Under the pieces are notes generated by a model. That model was not told the DNA's origin. It searched no databases and was given only the letters and a program-made list of their open reading frames with translations. Positions 9,988-18,315 of a DNA stretch of 64,000 bases are shown piece after piece. Numbering within the stretch: the stretch's first letter is position 1; every line of letters begins with the position of its first letter. The stretch comes from Winogradskyella marina (lineage in GTDB: Bacteria > Bacteroidota > Bacteroidia > Flavobacteriales > Flavobacteriaceae): assembly GCF_015645385.1 (NCBI RefSeq), contig NZ_JADOET010000009.1, positions 95,065-159,064 of the forward strand, written 5' to 3'. A program made the position numbers and the translations under genes.

Positions 9988-10007
9988 TATTGTAAATTTA
10001 GATTATA

Positions 10008-10295
10008 ATGCCAGAACAATTTAAAATTAAACTTTCTATTGCAAATAGAGTTTATCCGTTAACGATAAACCCTAACCAAGAAGAAGGTTTACGTAAAGCC
10101 ACAAAAAAAATTGAGGCAATGATTGGGCAATTTGAGCAGAATTACTCTGTAAGAGACAAGCAAGATGTTTTGGCCATGTGTGCCTTGCAGTTTGCCGCTC
10201 AAGTGGAGCAAAAGTCAATAGATAAAGAGTATGTTAATGAAGAAGTTCAGGAAAAGCTAGAAGCTTTAAACGAACTTTTAAATGAGCATATTTAA
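10008..10295 (+). CDS. zapA: Cell division protein ZapA
   Basis: The 95-residue protein starts with the ZapA globular head (FKIKLSIANRVYPLTINP, about 4-21) followed by a helical tail with coiled-coil character. ZapA binds and bundles FtsZ filaments at midcell. It follows the coiled-coil gene by 20 bp and is followed by the RNA candidate at 10325-10535, an arrangement that recalls the zapA-ssrS linkage known from many bacteria. Confidence 0.9.
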   Translation: MPEQFKIKLSIANRVYPLTINPNQEEGLRKATKKIEAMIGQFEQNYSVRDKQDVLAMCALQFAAQVEQKSIDKEYVNEEVQEKLEALNELLNEHI

Positions 10296-10324
10296 CTCGT
10301 ACGTTCTTTAAAATACATAAGGTT

Positions 10325-10535
10325 ACTGCCTACATTAGTTACATTTTTTGATAAACTCAACAATCAATTCTTTAAAAAGGGTGAGTTTAAGTTGTAAAAT
10401 CGTGCCGCTAGTGCTGCCTGTGCTGAACTTGTTTCAGTAAGACAGTATCTCAGGCGGATTTTTGATCAGCTTGTTAGCCCTAAACTTGTTTTTAAGGAGT
10501 TTATACAAAACCGATACCTGATGTAGGCTTTTTTT
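10325..10535 (+). ncRNA. ssrS: Rod-like RNA between zapA and rny, 6S RNA candidate
   Basis: The 312-base gap between zapA and rny has no plausible reading frame but folds into nested long-range stems. The stems are 10328-10338 with 10518-10528 (11 bp, one G-U), 10352-10358 with 10497-10503 (7 bp), 10389-10393 with 10484-10488, and 10416-10420 with 10451-10455. A terminal hairpin forms from 10423-10427 with 10433-10437. Seven T follow the closing stem at 10529-10535, as in an intrinsic terminator. The rod shape, the length of about 200 nt and the position after zapA all fit 6S RNA, which binds RNA polymerase. The structure is read from sequence; the 6S name is inference. The 5' end is approximate, and processing from the zapA transcript is possible. 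Confidence 0.65.
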
Positions 10536-10607
10536 ATACACTGAAGTGATTTAAACTTACCGCAAAAAGAAAAGGTTTAAATAGCTTCACAAAACTAAAC
10601 ATTAAAC

Positions 10608-12185
10608 ATGGACACTAACACAATTTTGTATATTGTTGGAGGAGTAATATTAGGGGTACTACTAGGATACTTTATAGCTAAATCTTTGGAAAAAGGAAAA
10701 GCTTCAAAAATTATTGCAAATGCAGAAAGCGAATCTAAATCTATTTTAAAACAGGCAAAATCAGATGGAGAATCGTTAAAGAAAGATAAAATACTGCAGG
10801 CTAAAGAAAAATTTATTGAGTTAAAATCAGAGCATGAAAAGGTGATTTTTTCTCGAGATAAAAAAATGGCTGAAGCCGAAAAACGCATTAGAGATAAAGA
10901 ATCTCAAATTTCTAATGAACTTAGTAAATCTAAAAAATCTAACCAATCGCTTGAAGATAAAATAAAAGACTATGATTTTAGATTAGAGTTTTTAGATAAA
11001 AAACAAGAAGAAATAGAAAAGGCGCACAAAAGCCAAATAAAGCAATTGGAAGTAATTTCGTCTTTATCTGCTGAGGAAGCAAAAAGTCAGTTGGTAGAAT
11101 CGCTAAAAGAAGAAGCCAAAACAGATGCAATGGCTTTTATACAAGATCATGTTGAAGAAGCTAAACTAACAGCACAACAAGAGGCGAAGAAAATCATTAT
11201 AAATACTATTCAACGTATTGGAACAGAAGAAGCCGTTGATAACTGTGTGTCTGTATTTAATATAGAATCTGATGATGTTAAAGGTCGTATTATCGGTAGA
11301 GAAGGTCGAAACATTAGAGCTATTGAAGCCGCAACAGGTGTTGAGATTATTGTAGATGATACACCAGAAGCAATTATCTTATCTTGTTTTGATTCTGTTA
11401 GACGTGAAATTGCACGCTTATCCTTACATAAGTTGGTAACGGATGGTCGTATTCACCCTGCGCGTATAGAAGAGGTTGTCAGAAAAACTGAGAAACAAAT
11501 AGAGCAAGAAATTATAGAAGTTGGTAAACGTACGGTTATCGATTTAGGAATTCATGGTTTACACCCTGAGTTGATTAAAATGGTAGGTCGTATGAAATAC
11601 CGTTCGTCTTACGGACAAAACCTACTACAACACTCTCGTGAAGTTGCTAAGCTTTGTGGTGTAATGGCTGCAGAATTAGGGTTAAATCCGAAGTTAGCAA
11701 AACGTGCCGGATTATTACACGATATTGGAAAAGTACCATCATCTGAAACAGATGTTGAAACACCACACGCTATTTTAGGAATGCAATGGGCAGAAAAACA
11801 TGGTGAAAAACCAGAAGTTTGTAATGCCATTGGAGCGCACCATGATGAAATTGAAATGACAACCTTACTGTCGCCAATTATACAAGTGTGTGATGCTATT
11901 TCTGGTGCAAGACCAGGCGCAAGACGTCAAGTATTAGATTCTTATATTCAACGTTTAAAAGACCTAGAAGATGTTGCTTTTGGATTTACTGGGGTAAAGA
12001 AAGCGTACGCTATACAAGCAGGTAGAGAACTACGTGTTATTGTAGAAAGTGAAAAAGTATCCGATGATAAAGCAGCAAGTTTGTCGTTTGAGATTTCTCA
12101 AAAAATTCAAACGGATATGACTTATCCTGGTCAAGTAAAAGTGACTGTAATTAGAGAAACTAGAGCAGTGAATATTGCGAAATAA
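10608..12185 (+). CDS. rny: Ribonuclease Y
   Basis: The 525-residue protein has one N-terminal membrane helix (about 5-24) and a long charged coiled coil to about 200. A KH domain with [15 protein letters not shown] follows at about 226-240, then an HD domain with the metal motif LLHDIGK at about 369-375. This is the complete RNase Y architecture and usual length. It is a membrane-bound endonuclease that starts mRNA decay. It lies downstream of the RNA candidate and ends at a strong terminator. Confidence 0.95.
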   Translation: MDTNTILYIVGGVILGVLLGYFIAKSLEKGKASKIIANAESESKSILKQAKSDGESLKKDKILQAKEKFIELKSEHEKVIFSRDKKMAEAEKRIRDKESQISNELSKSKKSNQSLEDKIKDYDFRLEFLDKKQEEIEKAHKSQIKQLEVISSLSAEEAKSQLVESLKEEAKTDAMAFIQDHVEEAKLTAQQEAKKIIINTIQRIGTEEAVDNCVSVFNIESDDVKGRIIGREGRNIRAIEAATGVEIIVDDTPEAIILSCFDSVRREIARLSLHKLVTDGRIHPARIEEVVRKTEKQIEQEIIEVGKRTVIDLGIHGLHPELIKMVGRMKYRSSYGQNLLQHSREVAKLCGVMAAELGLNPKLAKRAGLLHDIGKVPSSETDVETPHAILGMQWAEKHGEKPEVCNAIGAHHDEIEMTTLLSPIIQVCDAISGARPGARRQVLDSYIQRLKDLEDVAFGFTGVKKAYAIQAGRELRVIVESEKVSDDKAASLSFEISQKIQTDMTYPGQVKVTVIRETRAVNIAK

Positions 12186-12210
12186 TTAGAATTACATATA
12201 AATAATTAAA

Positions 12211-12236
12211 ATCCGGTTTTGTACCGGATTTTTTTA
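12211..12236 (+). terminator. Intrinsic terminator of rny
   Basis: The stem ATCCGGT/ACCGGAT with a short T-rich loop is followed by a T7 run, 25 bp after the rny stop codon. Confidence 0.85.
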
Positions 12237-12327
12237 TGCCAATTTTCTGACTCAAGATGAAATAATAAATATTATTTTAGGATAGTTATTCCAGAAGAAG
12301 TCAAACTAATAGTGACTTAAGTTATAC

Positions 12328-13527
12328 TTAAGCGCGTTCTTTTTGTTTATTAAACGTTAGAATGAATGCAGTACCTTCATTAAGCTTGCTTTCTAATTCA
12401 ATTTTACCGTTTAAGGCTTCAACTTGAGTTTTTGTAATATAGAGTCCAATACCTCTAGAGTCTTTTCTATCGGTGCCATGAAAGGTCTGATACATGTCAA
12501 ATATTTGATCTTTGTACTTTGAAGTATCTATACCAATTCCATTATCCGAAATTAAAATTTTAATAGTGTCTTTTGTATGAATCGATTGAATAATGATTTG
12601 AGATTTTTTATTAGGATCAGCATACTTTATACCATTAGAAATGATATTATAAAACACACTTTCTAAGTAAGACCTGTTTGAAAATAAAGTTTCATCTTGT
12701 CTTAAGGCATTGTGAATGGTAACATCGTTTTTTGTAATATCTAATGTTAAACTTTGCGTGATTTTATTGATACAACTATGTAAGTTGATATGCTCATTAT
12801 ACTGGTTTAAATTGGCTTTAGATTTTATGCTAATAATATCGTCTAAATCTACAATCGTTGTAGTTAAGGATTCTGAAATTGATTTTAAATGATTAATAAG
12901 TTCAGCTTTTTCTGTTTCGTCATTTGCTTCATCATAAAATTGAAGAATGCTATTAAAATTACCAATATGAGTTTTTAAATTATGAGATACAATATGTGTA
13001 AAGTTTTGAAGTCTTTTATTCTCACTACTCATAACCTGAAGATTCTTTTTTATTAAATCTTTACGTCGTTTCATAGTCGTGATATCTATAATGGTTCCAA
13101 TGGCACGTATAGGTCTATTATTTATATCTTTTTCTACAACTTTTCCTTTAGACAAGATCCATTTGTATCGGCCTTTTTTACTTAATACGCGATACTCATG
13201 TTCATAGACCTCAATTTGCCCCTTTAAGTGTAGATTCATTTTTTTATAATATCCTTCGATATCGTCTGGATGTATTCTGTCTCTCCAAGCTTTAGGTGTA
13301 TCTTGAAATTCTTTACCAGAAAAATTTATAATATTTTTAAACTCTTCAGAATAGAACGTTTTATTATTTTCTATATCCCAATCCCAAACACCAACATTAG
13401 AGATTTCTAAAGCTATTTCGTTTTTGTGCACTTCAGTAAAACCATCTAAAATATTTTTATTTTTGTTATTTGCTGAGTTGTAGTTGATTAAATTTATTCC
13501 AGGAAATTTCATAGGTGTTATTTTCAA
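12328..13527 (-). CDS. Cytosolic PAS-domain sensor histidine kinase
   Basis: The 399-residue protein has a PAS/PAC sensor domain (about 37-151, including RIHPDD and GTIIDITTMKRR). A dimerisation segment carries the phospho-acceptor in IVSHNLKTHIGN (His182). The ATPase domain has an N box (N298), a G1 box (DNGIGID, about 328-334) and a G2 box (RGIGLYI, about 358-364). There are no membrane helices and no receiver domain, so it senses an internal signal. No response regulator is adjacent. A second ATG lies five codons inside. Confidence 0.9.
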   Translation of the reverse strand: MKITPMKFPGINLINYNSANNKNKNILDGFTEVHKNEIALEISNVGVWDWDIENNKTFYSEEFKNIINFSGKEFQDTPKAWRDRIHPDDIEGYYKKMNLHLKGQIEVYEHEYRVLSKKGRYKWILSKGKVVEKDINNRPIRAIGTIIDITTMKRRKDLIKKNLQVMSSENKRLQNFTHIVSHNLKTHIGNFNSILQFYDEANDETEKAELINHLKSISESLTTTIVDLDDIISIKSKANLNQYNEHINLHSCINKITQSLTLDITKNDVTIHNALRQDETLFSNRSYLESVFYNIISNGIKYADPNKKSQIIIQSIHTKDTIKILISDNGIGIDTSKYKDQIFDMYQTFHGTDRKDSRGIGLYITKTQVEALNGKIELESKLNEGTAFILTFNKQKERA

Positions 13528-13738
13528 AATAAGACACTAGAATTAGGGGGTTGTCACATATTTTTTTACTGATTATGACTATTTTTTTAGAACAAAATTC
13601 TATTTAAAATACAAGTAAATGCAAGTGTGTTATAAGAAAGTGAATTTCACTGATTCCATTAAAAATTATAGCTAAATCTGGTAATACATCTAATGAATGT
13701 AGCTAATTTATTAAGTGTTTCAAATCAGTTATTTATTC

Positions 13739-14647
13739 CTATTTTCTCGGGTGAAATTTATTTAAAACCTCACTTAAATGAGAGCGATCGATGTGCATAT
13801 ATATTTCGGTTGTTGTTATACTTTCGTGGCCGAGCATCATTTGTATGGCTCTTAAATCGGCACCATTTTCTAACAAATGCGTAGCAAAAGAATGTCTAAA
13901 CGTGTGTGGAGATATGTTTTTGTTTAAGTTTGTCTTTTCCACCAGCTTTTTAATAATCGTAAAGATCATGGCTCTTGTGAGTTGCTTTCCTTTATAGTTT
14001 AAAAAGAGAATATCTTTAGAGTTTGGTTGCACATCAATATGATTTCTAATGCCAATCCAAATATTAATAAATTTTTGAGTGGTATCTCCAATAGGTACAA
14101 AGCGTTGTTTATCGCCTTTACCTGTCACTTTTATAAAACCTTCTTCAAAAAATAGATTTGATAATTTTAGATCAATCAACTCGCTCACGCGTAAACCACA
14201 ACTATATAAGGTTTCTATAATAGCCCTATTGCGTTCACCAAGGTTAACACCATTATATTGGTAACTCAAATCTATGGCACTTATTAAGTTATCAATATCA
14301 GAGATCGATAAGGTATCTGGCAATTTTCTACCTATTCTCGGTGACTCAATTAAATCTAAAGGGTTGGTTGTTCTGTAATTTTCAAAAATGAGATAATCAA
14401 AAAAATTACGAAGTCCAGAAATTAAACGTGCTTGCGATCTTGGATTTATATCTTTTGAAACCGCATAAATAAACTCTTTAACAGTAGTTGTATCTATAGA
14501 AACAGGTGAGACTTTAATAGATTGGTCTTTAGTGTATTGCATTAATTTTTTAATATCATAACTGTAATTCTCAATAGAGTTATGCGATAATCCACGTTCT
14601 ATGCTTAAATAATGTGTATAATCCGTTATTGCTTGTTGCCATTTCAT
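13739..14647 (-). CDS. xerD: Site-specific tyrosine recombinase XerD
   Basis: The 302-residue protein has the core-binding domain (1-100) and a complete catalytic domain: Arg153 in CGLRVSEL, Lys177 in TGKGDK, His248 and Arg251 in HTFRHSFATH, His274 in LGHES and the nucleophile Tyr283 in EIYMHI. The length and motifs fit the housekeeping XerC/XerD that resolves chromosome dimers at dif. There are no other phage or integron genes nearby. It is read away from aroQ, but two barrel genes stand between them. Confidence 0.9.
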   Translation of the reverse strand: MKWQQAITDYTHYLSIERGLSHNSIENYSYDIKKLMQYTKDQSIKVSPVSIDTTTVKEFIYAVSKDINPRSQARLISGLRNFFDYLIFENYRTTNPLDLIESPRIGRKLPDTLSISDIDNLISAIDLSYQYNGVNLGERNRAIIETLYSCGLRVSELIDLKLSNLFFEEGFIKVTGKGDKQRFVPIGDTTQKFINIWIGIRNHIDVQPNSKDILFLNYKGKQLTRAMIFTIIKKLVEKTNLNKNISPHTFRHSFATHLLENGADLRAIQMMLGHESITTTEIYMHIDRSHLSEVLNKFHPRK

Positions 14648-14684
14648 GGTTAAAAATAGTGATTTACCGTATTAGTTTTACTAA

Positions 14685-14711
14685 AAAACACGACGTATTT
14701 CTTCGTGTTTT
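14685..14711. other. Hairpin in the xerD leader region
   Basis: AAAACACGA (14685-14693) and TCGTGTTTT (14703-14711) form a perfect 9-bp stem with a 9-base loop. It lies 38 bp upstream of the xerD start, in the divergent gap before the next gene. It looks like a terminator without a gene to end. It could be a leader structure of the xerD mRNA or a remnant. Confidence 0.5.
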
Positions 14712-14864
14712 AATGTGAAATTGTTAATAACTTAATATTTAAAAATCTAATAATAAGAGTGTTATTTTAAAAAGTGCATAAAATTGTTAATAACTATATG
14801 GTGAAATTTTTATATTAAAAAAAAAAGGCTTTAGTTTGTAGTAATCAATTTAAAACTTATTATT

Positions 14865-15365
14865 ATGAAAAAATTATTTTTATGTGCTGCTTTAGCGGTG
14901 TGTTCATTTGCTAGTGTAAATGCACAATCTTTTAATGGTGGTTTAAGTGCGGCTTTGCCAATGGGTGATGCTGGAGATATTTCTTCGTTTGGAGTTAATT
15001 TAGATGTGAATTATTTATGGGAAGTATCGGAAGAATTTAATGTTGGTCTAGCTGCTGGTTATCATCATTACTTTGGTAGTGAAGAAGAAATTCCTTTTTT
15101 TGGGACAGTAGAGTATGATGATTTCGGTTTTTTACCAATTGGAGGAGCTGCACGTTTTAGTGCTTCTGAGAAGTTTATTATTGGGTTAGACTTAGGTTAT
15201 GCTATTGGAATTAGCCCAGATGGCAATGACGGTGGCTTTTATTATGCTCCAAAAGTACAATATGCTATAACTGAGAGTTTAGATATTGTAATAGCATATA
15301 AAGGGATAAGCCGAGATGGTGGTTCATTCGATGCACTTTCTTTAGGTGTTGAATTTGGTTTATAG
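14865..15365 (+). CDS. Small outer-membrane beta-barrel protein
   Basis: The 166-residue precursor has a signal peptide (1-20, SVNA before QSF) and alternating hydrophobic-aromatic strands consistent with an eight-stranded barrel. The last residues, SLGVEFGL, fit a terminal beta strand. Such porin-like barrels are common in Bacteroidota and usually have no known substrate. It is monocistronic: a strong terminator follows. It resembles the barrel at 15636 only in general design. Confidence 0.8.
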   Translation: MKKLFLCAALAVCSFASVNAQSFNGGLSAALPMGDAGDISSFGVNLDVNYLWEVSEEFNVGLAAGYHHYFGSEEEIPFFGTVEYDDFGFLPIGGAARFSASEKFIIGLDLGYAIGISPDGNDGGFYYAPKVQYAITESLDIVIAYKGISRDGGSFDALSLGVEFGL

Positions 15366-15388
15366 TTTTTGAAACAATAAACAAAAAA

Positions 15389-15415
15389 AGAGAGGCAATG
15401 GCCTCTCTTTTTTTT
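15389..15415 (+). terminator. Intrinsic terminator
   Basis: A perfect 8-bp stem, AGAGAGGC/GCCTCTCT with loop AATG, is followed by T8. It ends the barrel gene at 14865-15365. Confidence 0.9.
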
Positions 15416-15534
15416 GTCTATAGGTTAGCTACTATTTCAGTAAAATATTTGTTTCTAAATGTAATTTTACCTTCTATTTCTTACCTTTTGTAAATGAGCT
15501 AATTATCTATTTTTACTGCTCAATAGTTAATAAT

Positions 15535-15552
15535 ATCGATGAAATACATAAA
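15535..15552 (-). promoter_or_regulatory. Operator-like motif copy, barrel gene 15636
   Basis: Read on the minus strand this is TTTATGTATTTCATCGAT, one copy of the recurring core ATGYATTTYATCGR. It ends 41 bp before the -7 box TACATTTG at 15594. That spacing is near that seen at other copies in this window, which suggests an activator site. The regulator is unknown. Confidence 0.5.
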
Positions 15553-15593
15553 GTTTTAACATAAAAGAGGTTTTTCATTATAGAACTAAAGTC

Positions 15594-15601
15594 TACATTT
15601 G
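15594..15601 (+). promoter_or_regulatory. -7 box of the 15636 barrel gene
   Basis: TACATTTG matches TAnnTTTG perfectly, 35 bp before the coding start. No TTG is found at the expected -33 distance, so an activator bound at the motif at 15535-15552 could be needed. Confidence 0.6.
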
Positions 15602-15635
15602 CCGACCAATTTAATTAAAAAATTAAACTCAAATT

Positions 15636-16178
15636 ATGAAAAAATTATTGTTTACAGCTGCAGTTGCAGTATTAGGATTTACAAGTGTAAGTGCACAAGA
15701 AGAAGCTACTGGAAGTGCTTTGTCAAAAGGATCTTGGTTAGTAGAAGCTAACACTGGTTTTGGTGCTGGAGATTACGGTCATACAGCCAATACAGGTTTT
15801 GGTTTATTTTCAGTTGATGATACTACAGTTTGGTCTTTAGGTGGTGAAGCTGGTTATTTTGTTATGGATGATTTAGCAGTTAAAGTTGGTTTAGGTTATA
15901 ATGATCTTGATGGTGCTTCTTCGTTTAGTTACAAGTTAGGTGCAAAATATTACATTGCTAGTCAATTTCCAGTACAAGTTGATTTAACAGGTGCTTCAGG
16001 TGATGATGTATTTGGTGATGAAACTCCATTATGGATTGGTCTTCAAGGTGGTTATGCATGGTTTGTTGCTGATAACATCTCTATTGAGCCAGGTTTAAGA
16101 TATAACCTTTCTATGAATGAGGATTTTACAGATGAAGGTATCTTAGAATTCCGTGTAGGTTTCGCTTTACATTTCTAA
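15636..16178 (+). CDS. Outer-membrane beta-barrel protein
   Basis: The 180-residue precursor has a signal peptide (1-20, VSAQ) and glycine- and aromatic-rich strands ending in FRVGFALHF, the classic C-terminal barrel signature with a final Phe. The mature protein is small enough for an eight-stranded barrel of the OmpX/OmpW type. Function is unknown. It has its own promoter and terminator and probably a regulatory site upstream. Codon use is strongly AT-ended and uniform, as in highly expressed envelope proteins of this group. Confidence 0.82.
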   Translation: MKKLLFTAAVAVLGFTSVSAQEEATGSALSKGSWLVEANTGFGAGDYGHTANTGFGLFSVDDTTVWSLGGEAGYFVMDDLAVKVGLGYNDLDGASSFSYKLGAKYYIASQFPVQVDLTGASGDDVFGDETPLWIGLQGGYAWFVADNISIEPGLRYNLSMNEDFTDEGILEFRVGFALHF

Positions 16179-16206
16179 TCTAGTAAGAATTTATTTTATA
16201 AAAAAA

Positions 16207-16231
16207 CCGAAGCGCTAGCTTCGGTTTTTTT
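16207..16231 (+). terminator. Intrinsic terminator
   Basis: A perfect 7-bp stem, CCGAAGC/GCTTCGG with loop GCTA, is followed by T7. It ends the barrel gene at 15636-16178. Confidence 0.9.
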
Positions 16232-16348
16232 ATGCGCATATTTTAATATATTTACTAAATCACTAGAGCCAAAAACAAAACTATTATATTTATGCCACGG
16301 TTTCATGAGTAAACAATCCGTGCTCATAAAAAACAATATATATAAACC

Positions 16349-16771
16349 ATGAAAAAATTAATTATCATTAATGGTCCTAATCTTAACTTATTAGGCAAGC
16401 GTGAAACCAATATATACGGTAATTTAACCTTTATGGAGTTTTTTGATACGGTTGTAAAAAAATACCCAAATGTAGCTTTAGAGCATTTTCAGTCTAATAT
16501 AGAAGGTGAACTCATTGATAAAATTCAGGAGGTCGGTTTTTCTTATGATGGTATTATTTTAAACGCAGCAGCTTATACACACACGTCCATAGGAATAGGC
16601 GATGCTATTAAAGCTATTACAACTCCGGTTGTAGAGGTTCATATTTCTAATACATTCTCTAGAGAAGAGTTTAGGCATCAGTCTTATATTTCTCCCAATG
16701 CTAAAGGTGTCATATTAGGCTTTGGTTTGCAAAGTTATGAGTTGGCGATAGAGAGTTTTATCTCATCTTAA
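16349..16771 (+). CDS. aroQ: Type II 3-dehydroquinate dehydratase
   Basis: The 140-residue protein has all type II signatures: INGPNLNLLGKRE at the N-terminus, the catalytic Tyr23 (IYG), LNAAAYTHTS with the substrate Asn72, and VEVHISN with the catalytic His98. It removes water from 3-dehydroquinate in the shikimate pathway as a cytosolic dodecamer. In relatives it is often next to xerD. Here it stands two barrel genes away and on the opposite strand. It is slightly shorter than the usual 145-150 residues but complete. Confidence 0.95.
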   Translation: MKKLIIINGPNLNLLGKRETNIYGNLTFMEFFDTVVKKYPNVALEHFQSNIEGELIDKIQEVGFSYDGIILNAAAYTHTSIGIGDAIKAITTPVVEVHISNTFSREEFRHQSYISPNAKGVILGFGLQSYELAIESFISS

Positions 16772-16868
16772 ATTCATTTCAGTTTTCTCGAACGCTAGCA
16801 GGATTCAGCTCAAAAACTGAATAGGTTTCTATAGTTGTATTTACTAGCGAATTATTAAATTGTTTTAT

Positions 16869-17351
16869 ATGAAAAATGCAGTTCAAATACTCTTAATTAC
16901 TATTGCGTTAATATCTTCTGTTAATGCTCAATCGCAAACGGATTTTGGTGTTAAAGGTGGACTCAATTTAACCTTTTATAACGTAGAAGAAGCTAATTTT
17001 GGTGATGATACAGATGTGCAAATAGGAATTTATGCAGGTATTTTTGCAGATTTTGAAATAGAAAATGGTTTTAACCTTCAACCCGAACTACTGTATATTA
17101 GACTTGGTGATTTTAAGTTTTTAAACGCTCCTATATATTTTAAGTATAATATTAATGAAAGCTTTAATGTTCTCGTTGGTCCAAGTATTAATTATTTCTT
17201 CGATTTTTTTAATGCCAAACTTAAGGTTAGGGCAGACTTAGGATTTGCATATAATCTAACTTCAAGTTTAGATCTACACATGAAATACACCATAGGTTTT
17301 GAAGAAATAACACCAAATGGCTTGTTTTTGGGAGTAGGCTACAAATTGTAA
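16869..17351 (+). CDS. PorT-like outer-membrane beta-barrel protein
   Basis: I start at the ATG at 16869; a TTG three codons upstream is less likely. The 160-residue precursor has a signal peptide ending VNAQ and the pattern of the PorT-family/beta-barrel_2 domain: FGVKGGLNLTFYN near the N-terminus, NLQPELLYIRLGDF in the middle, and LFLGVGYKL at the end. It lacks the loop-rich acidic insert of its neighbour at 17534, with which it shares this design. Role unknown. Confidence 0.82.
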   Translation: MKNAVQILLITIALISSVNAQSQTDFGVKGGLNLTFYNVEEANFGDDTDVQIGIYAGIFADFEIENGFNLQPELLYIRLGDFKFLNAPIYFKYNINESFNVLVGPSINYFFDFFNAKLKVRADLGFAYNLTSSLDLHMKYTIGFEEITPNGLFLGVGYKL

Positions 17352-17468
17352 ATTCATCTTTTTTACACATATGAGTTAATCTTTTCAGCAATAGAGTTGA
17401 GCTACGTGTTTTACTTTTCCGATTGTTTTTTGCCTAAAAACTAAAGCTTGTTAAACTGCTGTTAAGCC

Positions 17469-17501
17469 TTGTTATTACTGCTGTTTAGACTATTAGATTT
17501 G
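17469..17501 (+). promoter_or_regulatory. Promoter of the 17534 barrel gene
   Basis: A perfect -7 box TAGATTTG at 17494-17501 follows a TTG at 17469-17471 with a 22-bp spacer, one third of a helical turn longer than the ideal. Confidence 0.55.
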
Positions 17502-17533
17502 TTGGTGTAACCCAAATAAAAACAATGATAATT

Positions 17534-18169
17534 ATGAAAAAAATAATAGTTTTAACAGGAGCATTTTTGTTTGCATTAACATCAGTTTATGCGCAATCAG
17601 ATTCTAAAGCGGTTCAGTTAGGAGCAAAGGGAGGTGTTAACTTTTCTAAACTAACTGGAGATGATTTTGAAGATGTCGATGCAAGAACAAGCTTCAATGT
17701 TGGTTTAATTGCAGAGCTACCACTTTCAGAAAGAATTTCATTCCAACCCGAGCTATTTTATTCAGGTCAAGGATTTGATATTGTTCAAAGTGAAGATAGA
17801 ATATTTGACACTAGTGAAGATGTAGAATATCAATTAGACTACATACAAGTGCCATTATTATTAAAAGCCTATTTAATTAAAGGATTAAGTGTTGAAGTTG
17901 GGCCACAATTTGGATTCAAAATTCATGAAGAATTTGATTCTGAACCCAACGCAGATGGTGGAGATGTTGAAATAGATGAAGATGATTCTTATGTTAAGGA
18001 TTTTGACACCAGTTTAGCACTTGGTACATCTTATAAGTTTGATAGTGGCTTTTTTGTAAGTGCACGTTACACCATGGGATTAACGAGTATCTTTAAAGAC
18101 GATACACTTTTTGAAAATGTAGATGGTAAAAACGAAGTTTTACAAGTTGGTCTAGGATTCATGTTCTAA
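17534..18169 (+). CDS. PorT-like outer-membrane beta-barrel protein
   Basis: I chose the ATG at 17534 rather than 17525 because the signal peptide (MKKIIVLTGAFLFALTSVYA) begins there. The 211-residue precursor shows the PorT-family pattern: LGAKGGVNFSKLTGDD, ISFQPELFYSGQGF, YIQVPLLLKAYL, VGPQFGF and a final VGLGFMF strand. An acidic stretch near 135-155 (EIDEDDS) is probably an external loop. It is a likely tandem paralogue of the gene at 16869. Function unknown. Confidence 0.85.
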   Translation: MKKIIVLTGAFLFALTSVYAQSDSKAVQLGAKGGVNFSKLTGDDFEDVDARTSFNVGLIAELPLSERISFQPELFYSGQGFDIVQSEDRIFDTSEDVEYQLDYIQVPLLLKAYLIKGLSVEVGPQFGFKIHEEFDSEPNADGGDVEIDEDDSYVKDFDTSLALGTSYKFDSGFFVSARYTMGLTSIFKDDTLFENVDGKNEVLQVGLGFMF

Positions 18170-18198
18170 TTCAGTCAACTTAATTAATAGCAAAAAAA

Positions 18199-18226
18199 AA
18201 GTTCCGGATAATTCCGGAACTTTTTT
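18199..18226. terminator. Bidirectional intrinsic terminator
   Basis: The 9-bp stem AAGTTCCGG/CCGGAACTT is flanked by A9 on the left and T6 on the right. It can end both the plus-strand barrel gene and the convergent lpd transcript. Confidence 0.85.
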
Positions 18227-18231
18227 ATTTT

Positions 18232-18315
18232 TTCTAGCTTCTAGCTTCTAGCTTCTAGCTTCTAGCTTCTAGCTTCTAGCTTCTAGCTTCTAGCTTCTAG
18301 CTTCTAGCTTCTAGC
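18232..18315. repeat. Microsatellite, 12 perfect copies of TTCTAGC
   Basis: Twelve exact 7-bp units fill 84 bases. The last unit directly abuts the lpd stop codon (TAA, complement of 18316-18318). On the lpd strand the unit reads GCTAGAA. It is non-coding and lies between lpd and the shared terminator. Perfect identity implies recent expansion by slippage. Confidence 0.95.

Noticed and set aside
13739..14647. xerD as the integrase of a mobile element
   Set aside because: It has the length and motifs of the housekeeping recombinase. No att-like repeat, cargo or phage genes surround it.
16778..16821. 9-bp hairpin after aroQ as a terminator
   Set aside because: TTCAGTTTT and AAAACTGAA pair, but the loop is 26 bases and no T run follows.
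18232..18315. Repeat array as a CRISPR
   Set aside because: The units are 7 bp, contiguous and have no spacers. No cas genes are present. It is a microsatellite.
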